Shown here: in pieces, positions 1-11,408 of the stretch
Layout: each line of letters begins with the position of its first letter
How positions within the stretch are numbered: position 1 is the first letter of the stretch
NCBI RefSeq assembly: GCF_013426205.1
Contig: NC_089425.1
Coordinates: 3,348,001-3,412,000 of the forward strand
DNA from: Metarhizium brunneum
Taxonomy: Eukaryota; Ascomycota; Sordariomycetes; Hypocreales; Clavicipitaceae
Reading direction: 5' to 3'
DNA: 64,000 nucleotides
Notes under the pieces: model-generated
Databases searched by the model: none
Told to the model about the DNA's origin: nothing
What the model saw: the letters and a program-made list of their open reading frames with translations, nothing else
Translations under genes and position numbers: made by a program

Positions 1-764
1 AATTCGTGTACGATATACAAACAGGTGTTTTGATACCCACTCCAGCATTATAGATGGACAGTGCAAGCTTTTCATTTAGGGGGACGTCTTTTATCATTTG
101 CTGCTAGTGACTAGCACTACTGCGTATGGGATATATAGAGATCTTAAAAGCTGTATAATAGAAGCCCCAATCAAACCGTGCAAGAATTTTGTATTCCTTT
201 ACTACCCTCGCCAAAACGCCCGTGCTCTGGTCGATACGGCGGCTCTGATGACAAGTCATGTGAAGTGACGAGACAAACAAAAGCTGACAAGGTTGTGAAC
301 AACACGAGAAGACAATGGAGAGAAAGTTGTGAAATGGTAGTTCTGCCGTGTCTTTGTCTGTCTCGCCTGCAGCTCCTGTCTGTCTGTAATGCATTTCACG
401 CATCCGACAACCGGTAATACACTGAGCCGTAATGACGACGAACATTACTTCCGTGGAGGGAGCAAAAGAAACATCAAACAAATGTCTAATCGTCCAACCG
501 GTTGGTCAATTCGGAGAAATGCAACCCACATACACACACCCTTTCGCCCACGTCCCTATCCTTCCATTTCCTTCACACAAAGGCGCGCGTGAAAAGAACT
601 AGACTTCGAGAAAAAGAAGAGAAAAAAAATGAGACTTCGTGTGAATAAAACATATCAAAACGCAAGCCAGCCCAAGCGAGACCCATTTGTGTGTATTGTT
701 TGTGCTTTCACTTCTCCGACACCTATCCTCTGATGTCTACTCCAATTGAATGCGAAAGGACCAC
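1..764. other. Intergenic, no gene seen
   Basis: No reading frame here looks like a protein and no RNA gene was recognised. The right-hand part is the 3' flank of the phosphatase gene that ends at 765 on the minus strand. A purine-rich run lies near 601-635. A gene could end left of the window edge, but nothing shows it. Confidence 0.6.
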
Positions 765-3214
765 CTATTCCTTCTTGCTCTCGTCGGAGGTCGATTTGGG
801 CTTGGCTTCCTTCTTCTCATCCTGCTGCTCGGATACAGCCGCTGAAGCCTTGACGATTTCTTTACCAGATTTTGACTGGGTTTCTGGTTCTTGTTTCGAT
901 TCGGCGGCTGCGGCGTCAGCGGTGGAGGTCGGGGCATGTTCTTTCTCTTTTGATGTCGAGTTATTCTTAGACACTTGACTCTCGAGGTCTTTGTCTTCGT
1001 CGGCGTTATCGAACAATTCGGTATCATCTGAATCGGTGAGAACCTCTGTGCCATCGCCGAGAAAGATTATTCGGCCTCGGTACCCACCAACGCCGAAGCT
1101 TTTGCCCTTGTTCTCCGCATCCATCTCATAGCCACTGTCACTATCTTCGTAGTTGTGGTGGACGCCAGGACCACGGAACTCGGCTAATACGAGTAAAAAG
1201 AACAGTTGTCAGCTTAAACTTTTGATGAGAGCCAATGGCATACACAAAGTCCACTCAGGGGCCGGTCTATTTTTGTGTATTGGGGAGGGTTATGCGCACC
1301 ATATTCTGGGGGGGCGCAAGGGCCGTCTCCGTTTGCGACGCGCTTGGCGATCTCCTCGTACCATTGCTCCTTGGTCTTGCCATTGAGAAACCCGATAATG
1401 GACATGGTCATGTTATCGCAGCCGACACCGCCCGTTTCCGAGTTTGAAGCCAGGCAGTTGTCCATCATGTTCTCGCAGATCTTATCCAGATCCTGCTTCG
1501 CGGCGATGCCACGTCTGACAAACTCGACAACAGCCTGTGAAGATTGGCAATCCCAGATACCTAGGATAATTTGTCAATGCTAATTTCCTTTGGGCCATAG
1601 AGGTGCCACTCCCAACGTGCTTGTGACTTACCATCGCAAGCAAGGACCAAGAATTCGTCTTCGTCCGTGAGCTCGTGTTCTTCGACGTCGGGGAATGCGG
1701 TAACAATTTGCTGCTCCGGGGGCAGCTCGGCGCTCTTCTTGAATTCAAAGTCACCAATGGCGCGTGACAAAGCCAGGTTGCCGTTGACACGCCCAAAGTC
1801 GACGAAGCCACCGGCGGCCGTGATTCGGTTCTTTTCGTCTAAATGAGAAAAAAGATGGAAGTCAGGCACCAGTACATCTCCATCTAAAGGGTAAATGCCG
1901 CGGTAGGGCACTCAGAATTAAAGGTGGTGTTAACGAACTCTCAAGTTGAGGCTTGTGGTCCTGAGACATGGGCTTTGCCCGGCCTTTGATACCCAACACA
2001 CCTCGTGAATCACCAGCGTTGGCCTGCGGAGTGTTGGGTTAGCAAAAATACGGGGGTTTTCAATTTTTTTCTCCTTTTAATTTGTTTCGTAAAGAGGGAG
2101 GCTAGTCGATTGCAGGAAATTCGCCTGGCCTGGATAGCGGCTGTTTTGACGTACAACGTAGAGCTTGTTGTCTGCAATCAGACTGACACAAGCAGTGCAG
2201 CCAGAGACTTCATCTTCATATTTGGGGTCTGTTATCGCGAGGCAATGTTAGCGTTGCGTGGTAGGATATGGTGACGCAGGCGTGTTACCGAAGGCTAAGG
2301 TTTGCTAAGAGGGAGTGGTAAAAAGCAAGATAACAAATTGGAGAGCGTGTTATGTAGCATCGGATCAGAGCAAAGGGTCAATGTTGTCTCATTGCAAGCC
2401 GCATACCGTTGAGGATGGCTCGGTCGGTGGCGAGGAAACCGTCCTTCAGTCCCTGCGCATAATCGCCAGCCTTGAAAGTATCCTGCTTAAGAATAATATT
2501 ATGAATATTTTCGCCCGCAAACAACGCTACCGTACTACCGCCATGACCGTCGAAAACGCCGAAAAAGGAGAGTTTGGGAGAGTGAATCTTGGGGTCGAGG
2601 TCGGTGCCGGCGGCGAGATCCAGCACGGTGGTATGTGAGTCCTCCATGCTGATACGCCAGCCCTGCATAGCGGAGACACCGTAGACGAGTCTGTCATCCT
2701 CGCCCTTGTCGGAAGTCTGCGAAGGGCCGCACAGGGCCACAAATTAGCAACATGTACCGGAGTGATTTGTATATGGAGAGAGAGAGCAAGTTTTTGCGGG
2801 CAAGCAAAGGGGCAGCGGGGTGGTGATGGTTCAGGACATGCGACGACGCGATGCCCCTCCAAGGTTGGTCGGAGTGAGGGACACAGGACTTGGTGGGGTG
2901 GTGAGTTGCGAGTTGCGGGTTGCGAGCTGCGAGGATGCAGTGATGAATCCCTAGGCTCGCCGCGGGAAGACGTGATAAGGATTGAAGGGGACACCGGAAA
3001 ATGGCTGCTGAGGCCGTGACCAGAGAGGATCGCATGGCATTTCGCGGGCATCGCAAGCAGGATGCGAGTGTGCGAGTGTGCGAGTATGCTTGGGCATGTA
3101 GACGTAGAGGGAATCCGGGGATATTTCGAGGCATTCGAGGGTATTTGGTATTTCGCACGGCAGCGGCGAGGAACGAACCTTTTCGACGACGGGCTCCGAG
3201 AGCGTTTGACCCAT
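765..3214 (-). CDS. PTC2: Protein phosphatase 2C (PTC2/PTC3 type)
   Basis: Metal-dependent Ser/Thr phosphatase of the PP2C/PPM family. The yeast homologues Ptc2/Ptc3 down-regulate stress MAPK and DNA-damage checkpoint kinases. Seven exons join as 3214-3179, 2716-2407, 2228-2155, 2023-1939, 1838-1632, 1560-1300 and 1183-765, giving 463 aa in frame throughout. The first exon holds 12 codons starting MGQTLSEP, the usual start of this subfamily, and the intron after it is long (462 nt) and carries a tandem GAGTTGC-like repeat near 2901-2937. Metal-binding motifs are present: [10 protein letters not shown] (about residues 31-40), DGHGG (68-72), LACDG (about 237) and GCDNMT (about 285). The C-terminal 130 residues are acidic and low complexity (many E, S, K), as in fungal PTC2. 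The family is clear; the choice between PTC2 and PTC3 is not. Confidence 0.93.
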
Positions 3215-4884
3215 GGCTGCAGAGTGCGGGCAGCAGCGTAGGAGCTACTGCAAAGATGTCCGGGAATTGGAAGACAAGGACAGGAAAAGAAGAGAAAAAG
3301 AGGTCGTCGTCAGAGGGGAGCAGACAAGGCAAATCGGCTCTCCGGAGACGAGACCAGGGGGCAGACGAGGGGCAGATATGGGGGAGGTTGTGAAGCAGAA
3401 ATCGAAATGGGACGTGGTGGTGTGCCTTTTTTCGGTGGTGTGCCTCTGGTGTGCGTGCCTCTGGTGTGCCGCTGGTGTCCAGATGTCTCAGCCCGCCTGG
3501 CTGGCCACAGCACTTGGACTTTAATGGCCAGCGCTGAACACCCGCGCCGCAGTCGCCAGGTCGCCAGGTCACGCCGTCAGCTGCTGCGCAAAATGGGAAA
3601 TAAGATTTGAACTCTGCGCCTACTCCGTCCAGAGCGGGCAGAGCGGGGTACCACGACTTGGACCTGGGTGCCTCCTGCCGTCACTGCCATGATGCCCGGT
3701 GCCCAATAATGCTCAATACTCAATACTCAATACTTCAAGCTCCGTTGATCGTTCCTCGTGCCCCATGCTCCTTACAACGCCCCGTCTTGGCTTCAATGGC
3801 CAAGCTCTCTCTTCCTCTCGTCCCTCGGCAGCTCTTGACGGCCTGTGTCGTGTCTCGAACCCCAGTCTCTGCCGTCATCGTCATCCACACACGGTCCCTC
3901 AGAACCAGCCAACTGTTCGCCACTCTTCCACGCTTCCCGAAACACTCTGCTTCCAACACCACAGCACAACCCACAAGGCTAGCCATCTCAGGACCCGACT
4001 GCCGAATCAGCGAGGTTGGCCCTTGCGTCAAAGCACGAGGCTGTGGATAGTTTGCCCATTTGGGCCCAGACTCGGCTCCCCTGGTTTGCTACCAATCTGG
4101 GGCCAAGCCAGCAACCCAGATTGTGCGCATCTGCTGTGTGGGTGGTATTGTGTTGCGTATTGCAGGAAAATTTTTTACTGTGGCTGATGGTCGCGTGTCC
4201 TCGTCGCTCCCTCCAGTTAACCAAGGCCGAGTCTAACAGCGCCGCCTCGCCCTTCGCGATGTTCTACTAACTATTGTTTTGGGGAGGAAACACTGCGTTT
4301 CACAGGGAAATGCCAAGACACACCACGATGACCACAATGCGCCCATGGTTCCTGTCGTCGACCGTGGCCCAACGCGAAGACCAGGTGGAAGGTGGAATCA
4401 ATGAGGGGCAACCTGGCACCGGACCCTAGAGCACCACATCGGGATAATCTGGACGGAGCGCCGTCATCATTGCACGCTTGCGTTTGTGGTCAAGCAAGCT
4501 CTCTCCAAGGCCCATCACCGAACCAGACAGCGACTGAAACTCATATCTCAAGATATCTAGCTCCGCTCAGAAATAGTATAAAAAGCTACCTACTAGGTAG
4601 GTACTTTTATTATAGCTAAAAGCTACTCCGTACACTGCAAGGCTTTGTAAGGCATAGAAGCTTACCTTGTTCCTAAAGAGGCACCCTCAAAAGATCTTGT
4701 AGAAAAATGGGGTCGTCTCAACAAAACGCACCTTCACATTCGGCCAATGTTTCCTCCATGACGCATCCGAGGTCAAACTTTCAGCAACAGGGTTGTTGGT
4801 GTCGTGGGTTGCTGCGCAGGCGTTGTACCACCAGCCGCCTAAGCCTAGGACAAGAAGAACATGCAGAGTCGTCGTCTTCAACTC
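3215..4884. other. Intergenic with short tandem repeats
   Basis: Upstream region of the phosphatase gene. No convincing coding frame. GGTGTGCC-like direct repeats occur at about 3417-3478 and a run of three CTCAATA units at about 3712-3733. A TACTCCGTA motif is at 4624-4632 and an ACCTACTAGGTAGGT palindromic stretch near 4590-4603. Confidence 0.5.
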
Positions 4885-5126
4885 ATCCCTTTGGGTGTTC
4901 GAAGGTGCCGATTTTGTACCGAACAAGGATGTCAACCAATTAAAAATCTCAACACAATAAATACATTAATATACTAGGATATTATATAGAGATATAAGTA
5001 TATTTATCTTTATCTTTATATATATAAAAAGATACATGTTTATACGCACTAAACCAGGCATCTACTAGGTATCTCAGGCAAAGCGGGCCCGGTACGCAAT
5101 CGCCACCTTCGAACACCCAAAGGGAT
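4885..5126. mobile_element. TIR element, family A copy 1 (MITE-like)
   Basis: A 242-bp element with terminal inverted repeats of about 37 bp. The left end reads ATCCCTTTGGGTGTTCGAAG and the right end is its reverse complement. The interior is very AT-rich and has no coding capacity, which fits a non-autonomous miniature inverted-repeat element. A second copy in inverted orientation lies at 50374-50696; the two match at both ends over roughly 90-100 bp, with mostly C/T and G/A differences. Flanking target duplications are unclear. A TA duplication is possible at one side of each copy, the other sides showing CA or TG. The transposase superfamily cannot be assigned. Confidence 0.75.
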
Positions 5127-5602
5127 AATACGTCTCGACTCTCGAGTCAAGTTGACGCCGAGCGTCATGGCGGCTATGTACACCCTACTATTCCATGTCA
5201 AAGACTTCGTCAGTGCGCACCCGCAGATTCGGTCGCTACCGAGAGCATCGATGCATGGCTTGGTGCTGCAACTGTGGCCTGCGTCTTTTGTTACCTAATT
5301 ACTCCGTACATTGTGGATGTGCGTTGCATTGATACCTACGTATGTATGTACGGAGTACACCCAGCAAAATACTTGCCATCATTCAGCGCAGAGAAAAATT
5401 GGCTTGGAAAGACTTGCTCTATGGGCAAAAGGGAGGAGCGCAACATTGACAACCTTGTCTGGCAATATGTGTCTGGCATGATACTGTTGAGCCGCACAAC
5501 GGTTTAGTGATACTATACAAGGTCACTGATATGCTGCCACGTCCGCAGTACCGCCTGTCTCGTCCGTTGAGCTCACGTTAACTCCATTTACAGTCACAGT
5601 CT
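5127..5602. other. Intergenic, no gene seen
   Basis: No coding frame is supported. Two copies of the TACTCCGTA motif lie here in opposite orientation (5300-5308 and 5349-5357), about 40 bp apart. Confidence 0.5.
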
Positions 5603-6045
5603 TCAATATACTTTCAGGGCCGTGCAATGCACAGCCAAACATTGAAAATTGCTGTATGGTCGATCGTTGATGTCCTCATACGGCTTTCCAACAAGCTTGT
5701 CGCATATCGGATACGATAGCTGGTCCGTCACAAAATCTTCCCAGAACCAGCCGCCCATTCAACGTTCCTTTAGCCCCCCGGCCAGCGTTGCCATCAACAT
5801 TGAAGTGTCAGGGTCGCGGCTATGCAGCCTACATCCGCCACAATTGCCGGCATATTTGGCCGCACGAGCTACCCCTGTTGTAGGTCTTCTTCATGCGTCA
5901 TTGGCACAACCATCTCGAGATGCAGATATCCTTCAGCTGGTGGTTGCTCTATCACAGACGCTTCGCATACTACCAACGTATCGTCCCTCGCCCAGGCCAT
6001 CTTATTCAGCCTCATGCCACTTGCCAACCCGTTTCCCACCAAGCT
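5603..6045 (-). pseudogene. Possible degraded protein gene
   Basis: On the minus strand a protein-like reading can be followed from about 6045 to a stop at 5603, but in pieces. The first segment contains MAWARDDTLVVCEASV and ends at a TAG. A change of frame then leads to a segment with AKYAGNCGGCRLHSRDPD, which ends at a TGA at about 5761. The last segment runs 5758-5603 and contains GGWFWEDFVTDQLSYP. Aromatic and charged residues are distributed as in a real protein and the stop codons could come from C-to-T or G-to-A changes. The family is not recognised. A plus-strand open frame over the same bases has no protein-like features that I can name. This is a weak call. Confidence 0.3.
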
Positions 6046-6980
6046 ACGTTTGATCAGTCATGTTTCCCAAGTGGCTCTCGGCGCTGCGTTGGGTGGCTAG
6101 GTTGGGCTGAAATTTCTTTTTGCATGGCTCAACAATTCGTTCTTCGCGGTCCCTTTGGTATGGCTTGCAGCCGGGCCGGGAAAGCAGGGAGATTGAAGAG
6201 ATGGAGAAAAGCACTATGAATTACACTGTGGGATGAGACAAGCCAGACTCATCTTTTCCGGCAGTTGGATGAGATTGGCACGACCCTTGTGAACTGTCCT
6301 GTTTTTGATATTGCTTTAACCCACGGAGTACTCTGTCCAGAGCGGTCTTCCACAAACCCATGGCATCAGGTACGGATGACTGTGCCGTTTGTTCATCGTT
6401 GGGGTCCCACGTATCCCGCGCTCGTGTTCTAAAAACCCTTCAAGGAAATATCACATTTGTGCCACTGCGCTTGCTAGAGAATCAATGGCTCAAGTGGCAC
6501 GCTACAGTATCCGAGTCATGAATTGTCCGCATGATTTGGCTACGCCATACCAGTCGCTTCGTTCACCAGTGAAATTTGGCTGCCGTCGACTGACACCACG
6601 TCCACTTCCCGTATGAGACAACAAGCACCAAACGCAAGGACGGCGTCACAGATGTTCCGCAAAGGCGACGCCCCGGCGCTGATTCCTCCTAGTTAGTCTG
6701 AACTGTAAAAGAGCATAAACTCGTTGGTTCCATGGTAGTCCTACTCTTTGCCATTCCGCATGGCATTGATTTCCCAGGTGTCCCTTGTTCTAGAAGCCGG
6801 AGGTCACAAGGTAGTAAGCAGCCCTCTTGACTGCTGTACCTGGCCAACTGGCACAATGTATAATAACGGTCTCTACCCCTGTAGAGAATTGTATTGATAC
6901 TTATACACGTCAATTATGCTACTGGTATCGTTAATTCACGGAATATGCTAGTCTAAACCCTGTCCAATCATCTCCATTTT
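6046..6980. other. Intergenic, no gene seen
   Basis: 3' flank of the AXL2-like gene. No supported coding frame, RNA gene or repeat. Part may belong to the degraded gene called at 5603-6045, whose upstream limit is not defined. Confidence 0.45.
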
Positions 6981-9632
6981 CTACAAGAATACTTTGAAGC
7001 TTCCGTCTGACATCTTGCCCGAGTGATCCCTTATCCACGGGGCTTCGTCAAGCCCCCTTCCGCCCGACATATGAGTTGCCTCGTCGCCCACACCGCTCAT
7101 CTTGGAGAATCTGCTCATTGACGGAGCTGGTCGTCCTGAGGCCAGAGGTGACGGGACATCTCCCCACCTATTAGGCGATGCCAGCTCCGTGCTAGGTTCG
7201 TGGTCCGCTTGTTGAGCGGCTCCACGAGAGGTGCCCGGCCTGTCAGGGTGGACCGGACCATCGTCAACAATCTCTTTACCCGACCGCTCAGTCTTGGTCG
7301 GGCCGAGGCGGCCTACGATACGCCAGTTCTCAGAGGATGCGAAGGATGCTTCTGTAGTGACACTCTTGCCACCGTCTAGGGAGTCGGCTTCGTTCCAGGG
7401 CTGAGACGGCTTAACTGCCACGGCATCGGGTTTTCGTATCTCGGACATACTCCTCCCCGTCTCGCTTTTCGCGAGTGTCACCCAGTTTGGTTCTGAGCCT
7501 TCGACAATGCTTGTTGACCCGGTGGGCCACTTTCCCAGGGGAGCGGTGGTATACTGGTGGTCATCTTGGATGGGGAGGGCCGCCGAGCTGGATGTGATTG
7601 CTGACTGGTGGCCGAGGTAATGTTGTGAAAAGAGTGACATTGAGTCGTGTGACAACAAGGGAGTTGGTTGCAGACTAGGCAGTTCGTTGAGAGTTGGAAG
7701 GGTGATTTCCAGTCCTGTATCTCGCCTCGGCGTATAGTCAGCGCCGGGGAATATTTGACGGGTGGCCTCGGGGAACGTCACTTCGGATTGCGAGGATCTG
7801 TCGCTTTGGGCTATCCCGCCGGGGGCCCCGTCAATCGTAATCCACGACTGCCTCCCGTCTTCGCTGGTGACGTTGCTGACGCTGCGGATAGTTGTTGTTC
7901 GAGCGGCGTCCACCATGATACTTTGCGGCATCTCAGAAGTTGACAGTCCACCTAGCGTTTCTGAACTCCTTCTGTGAAAAGATATAGGTGAGCTTTCCTC
8001 TGCAAAAGCTGATTTGGCAGGCTTGAAAACTTCCGTTTCTGTATGCACAAATGCCCCCATTGCAGCGGCTTCTCGCATCGATGGGTCTGAGAAATCGGCT
8101 GGCATAGTGCTTTGCACCGGGGGGGAGATCCTTGAACGGTAATACTTGCTGCCCAGGTATCCTTGTCCAGAACGACGGCGACGAAAGTAGCACACCAAGA
8201 CCATTAGAAGAACTGCGACGAATATCACAGGAATGACAGTTGCCAGTAGAATTTCTCCTGTGCTCATATGTCCAGGCTGAGTTTGTCTATCATCAGGGAT
8301 ATCGCTTCCGGTGGCCGTGGCTCTAGCCGTTGTCGTAGCAGTGGTAGATGAAACCGAAGTCATTGTCGTCGTCGTTCCATCAAGGGCAAGAAAGTACACT
8401 TGAACGACTTCCTTTTCGCTGAGGCCCGAACTCTTTGAAGATGCGTCAATGGCCAATTTAAAGCTCCCCGTTGATGTCTTCGGAACTTCACCCGAGAGCT
8501 TGAGCCCGTCAACCTTGAGCCAATCCTTCTTAGGGCTGGTGGACACTTTGAGGGCAATGTCAGCGGGATTTTTGAAGTGTTTGGTTAAGTCTAAGTTGAG
8601 TTTGCTCCCTGGTCTAATCTTCATATCTTCGACAGTAGAGACAAAGAGGCCAGTAGCCACGTTGATAACCACCAAAACATCCAAATTGTCCGAAAAATGA
8701 TCCTTGAAGGTAATGGTGAAGTTGGCTGCATGGTCGCCATCCTTGGGTGTGCCTTGAAGTCTCCCCGTCTTGTCATCGTACGACAACCAGCTTGGTATGT
8801 CCTTGGTGGTCACGGTCAGATCGCCCGGAGATATCTGTTTTCCGTCAAGCTTGATACCATTTTCCAAGCCATCGTAGCTGACCGCTGTGCCCCGCGTGGC
8901 ATTCAGAGTGATATTCGGCTTATCGGTTGTAAGCTTATGACTGCCCACCACGATGGAAAATGTGAGTGACGAAGCCGAGAATCCAACAATATCGGAAGCA
9001 ACGAGGCTGAAATCGAATGTCTGGGGCGGCTGAACCAGAGACTCAAAAGGAGGCGTTCGCCCGGTAAAAGATAGTGAATGCGCATCAAACTGGATCCACG
9101 CCGGCAATGGGCTACTATCTGCGGAAACGGCGTAGTAATTCAGCCCAGAACTGCTAAAGGTATTCTGATCAAACGTGAACTTGAATTTTGTCGCCGGATA
9201 GGATAAGATGGACGACGGCGCAGAGAAGTTGCCAAAGTTGGCCATTTGATCCTCCAGAGGAATTCGAACTTCAGGAGCGGGTTGTCTAGAGATTACTATC
9301 GTCGCCTTCATAATTTTCGAGCCCTTATCGTCGGTCGCTATGATGTCAACGGTCTGGCCGACGACCTGTCCTGACGGGACATCTCCTTCTCTCGGCGTGC
9401 CGTATAAGCGCCTCCGTCCACTCTCGAGAGACAACCAGCTGGGATGATCGCCGAGCGAGTATGTGATTTTCGAGTCGGATTGGAAAGTATATTGCGAAAA
9501 GGAATAAGAAAAAAACTGGTCTATTCGCGCGGCTAGCGGCAGCTGTGCGTTAAAGGGGAATGATATCGTAGGCTCGCAGCTCACAAGCCAAGTGAGTGGC
9601 AGGACTGCCACAAAGGCCAGCAGTGAAGGCAT
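6981..9632 (-). CDS. AXL2: AXL2-like cadherin-domain membrane protein
   Basis: A single exon encodes 883 aa. It starts with a signal peptide (MPSLLAFVAVLPLTWLVSC, residues 1-19); the open frame runs further upstream only from a TTG codon, so the ATG at 9632 is preferred. The exterior part holds repeated dystroglycan/cadherin-type beta-sandwich (CADG) units, each with a W[LI]..D...L.GTP or similar signature (for example PSWLSLESGRRRLYGTP near residue 60 and PSWLSYDDKTGRLQGTP near 290). A Ser/Thr-rich stalk and one membrane helix (about residues 457-482) followed by RRRRSG come next. The cytoplasmic tail is about 400 residues, Ser-rich and disordered. This layout is that of the budding-yeast axial landmark Axl2/Bud10, which marks growth sites and links to septins. 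In filamentous fungi homologues affect septation and conidiation. The tail ends SFKVFL. Confidence 0.88.
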   Translation of the reverse strand: MPSLLAFVAVLPLTWLVSCEPTISFPFNAQLPLAARIDQFFSYSFSQYTFQSDSKITYSLGDHPSWLSLESGRRRLYGTPREGDVPSGQVVGQTVDIIATDDKGSKIMKATIVISRQPAPEVRIPLEDQMANFGNFSAPSSILSYPATKFKFTFDQNTFSSSGLNYYAVSADSSPLPAWIQFDAHSLSFTGRTPPFESLVQPPQTFDFSLVASDIVGFSASSLTFSIVVGSHKLTTDKPNITLNATRGTAVSYDGLENGIKLDGKQISPGDLTVTTKDIPSWLSYDDKTGRLQGTPKDGDHAANFTITFKDHFSDNLDVLVVINVATGLFVSTVEDMKIRPGSKLNLDLTKHFKNPADIALKVSTSPKKDWLKVDGLKLSGEVPKTSTGSFKLAIDASSKSSGLSEKEVVQVYFLALDGTTTTMTSVSSTTATTTARATATGSDIPDDRQTQPGHMSTGEILLATVIPVIFVAVLLMVLVCYFRRRRSGQGYLGSKYYRSRISPPVQSTMPADFSDPSMREAAAMGAFVHTETEVFKPAKSAFAEESSPISFHRRSSETLGGLSTSEMPQSIMVDAARTTTIRSVSNVTSEDGRQSWITIDGAPGGIAQSDRSSQSEVTFPEATRQIFPGADYTPRRDTGLEITLPTLNELPSLQPTPLLSHDSMSLFSQHYLGHQSAITSSSAALPIQDDHQYTTAPLGKWPTGSTSIVEGSEPNWVTLAKSETGRSMSEIRKPDAVAVKPSQPWNEADSLDGGKSVTTEASFASSENWRIVGRLGPTKTERSGKEIVDDGPVHPDRPGTSRGAAQQADHEPSTELASPNRWGDVPSPLASGRPAPSMSRFSKMSGVGDEATHMSGGRGLDEAPWIRDHSGKMSDGSFKVFL

Positions 9633-11408
9633 GACGGCACGATATTTTGTGCGCAAAAAGAGGCACTGTACCGCAAAGCCAACAAGTAAGGCGTCATGAG
9701 GCCATATACAGAGCAAAGGATCAAGAACAAAAAGGCAAGTATCAATGAAGGCCAGGAGAGTAAAAGGAAGGACTTGAACAACGAACGGCGGATGACATGG
9801 TGCGAAGCTACGATTTCATTCTAGAATAGCCATCCTCAAGACTCTTGGGCCAGGAATACTCGCCCCTTCATTCCATGGACAATCCAGTCGTGGAGTCATT
9901 GTGCGGGCTGGGAGACATGTGCATGGTGTCGCGCCGATAGGCTGGGGGCACATGCCCATTGCGACAAGAGGCGCATGTCTTGGAAGCAGAATCCTCACTG
10001 GGGTACATTCACAGGGAAGGGAGAGGCATTGGGATGGAGAAGTGGTAGTAGATGCGAGAGGGCTGGTAATAGTGGGATGCGACATTCCAGAGCGTTTGGC
10101 TGGTGGACAAGGGATTCGGGAACGGGGACCATCGATCAACGGCCAGGTCGACGGTGACGACGACTGACGGGGTCCAGCAGCAAGGGAGAAATCGGCCGCA
10201 TAATCGCATTGGCTATCGAATGCTATTAGTATCAACTTTGGCCAACGGGGTCGGAGACGGCGACGAAATTCAATTTTCAATAAAATATGCTTGTCGAGGC
10301 ATGTGTTTGGGTTTCATCCGTGTGCTTCAATTGATATCGAATTTCACCGTCCCATCCGGAGCTCGGCCGGCATTATTAAACGCGCCGACGCGTAAATTGA
10401 CTCCCGTGCCGCCAGTCGGGTGTCTTGCTGTATTCACTTCAGTCTGTTGTATGACGCATATCAATACTGGATTTTCGCGGCGCCATGATGGCTGGCACAC
10501 AGGTAAGCCCAAGTCTCCCTACTACTATTTCACGTTGTTGAATCTGAATATCGGCACTAGCTGGGGTTCCCTGTCTAAAAGTCACGATGCAACCAAGGCC
10601 AACTTGCTCAATCAAGTGGCGTGGAACGCGTCGCGGCGCGGTTCTTACGCTCAGATAAGCTCCAAAAAGAAGCCCCGAGGAAGACCAGCCTCGCTTCTCT
10701 CGATATTGACTGCTTCTGGGGGAAAATTCACCGGGGCCACGGCGGCAATTGAGGCCAATCACGGATCCGGGGGCTCTGCCTTTTGGGTGATTGGAATTGA
10801 TCCTGTCGGCCATTCTACATACAATTCGTCCGAGTCACCCACGGTGGATCTTCGCGAACCGTGCAGAGGAGAGGAGTCGTATAGTCCAAGCATCGCTTGC
10901 GTCAAATCACCAGAAATCCATTGGTACATCATGCCTAGGCGCTTGAATCTAGAATGTATCAGCATATAGAGAATGGAAACTGATAGTATCCTACATTGCC
11001 TAACAGAGCAGGCAGTACAAATTTGTACGCATTGTACCATGGCGATGGTAAATCTTGGGAATTGTGGACTCGCTTGGCGAGGTCCATCCCAATGAGGAAA
11101 GGCGGCAAATCACTGAAGGTCCTCTGATAAGGTAAAATCGAATCAATAACTGCTCACTTGAACACTGAGGGTCGAGGGTCTGGACCACAGTCCATTCATA
11201 GGACTAATGCTTGGAAAAGATGGACAACTGGCAGTGCCAAAGAGACCGAGAGGAAAGGACCTATTGGTTGGCGGATTGCCACCTCCTGCCTTAAACACTC
11301 TCGCTCGAAGGCTCCTTCTCTTTTTCCTCCTCACAAGCCGACACCGGGACCCTTGCAAGAACTGCATCACAGTGAAACCTGGTGAAAACACGGTGTCAGT
11401 GCCTGGCC
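9633..11408. other. Divergent promoter region of AXL2 and EFM6
   Basis: About 1.8 kb between two divergently transcribed genes, so it should hold both promoters. A long frame runs 10103-10969 on the plus strand (288 codons) but its translation has no recognisable domain or signal and is probably chance in GC-rich DNA. No repeat was noticed. Confidence 0.5.

Noticed and set aside
5649..6219. Plus-strand frames of 134 and 108 codons
   Set aside because: They overlap the more protein-like minus-strand reading and have no recognisable feature of their own.
10103..10969. 288-codon open frame on the plus strand
   Set aside because: No domain, signal peptide, membrane helix or plausible composition. 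It lies between divergent genes in GC-balanced DNA where such frames arise by chance.
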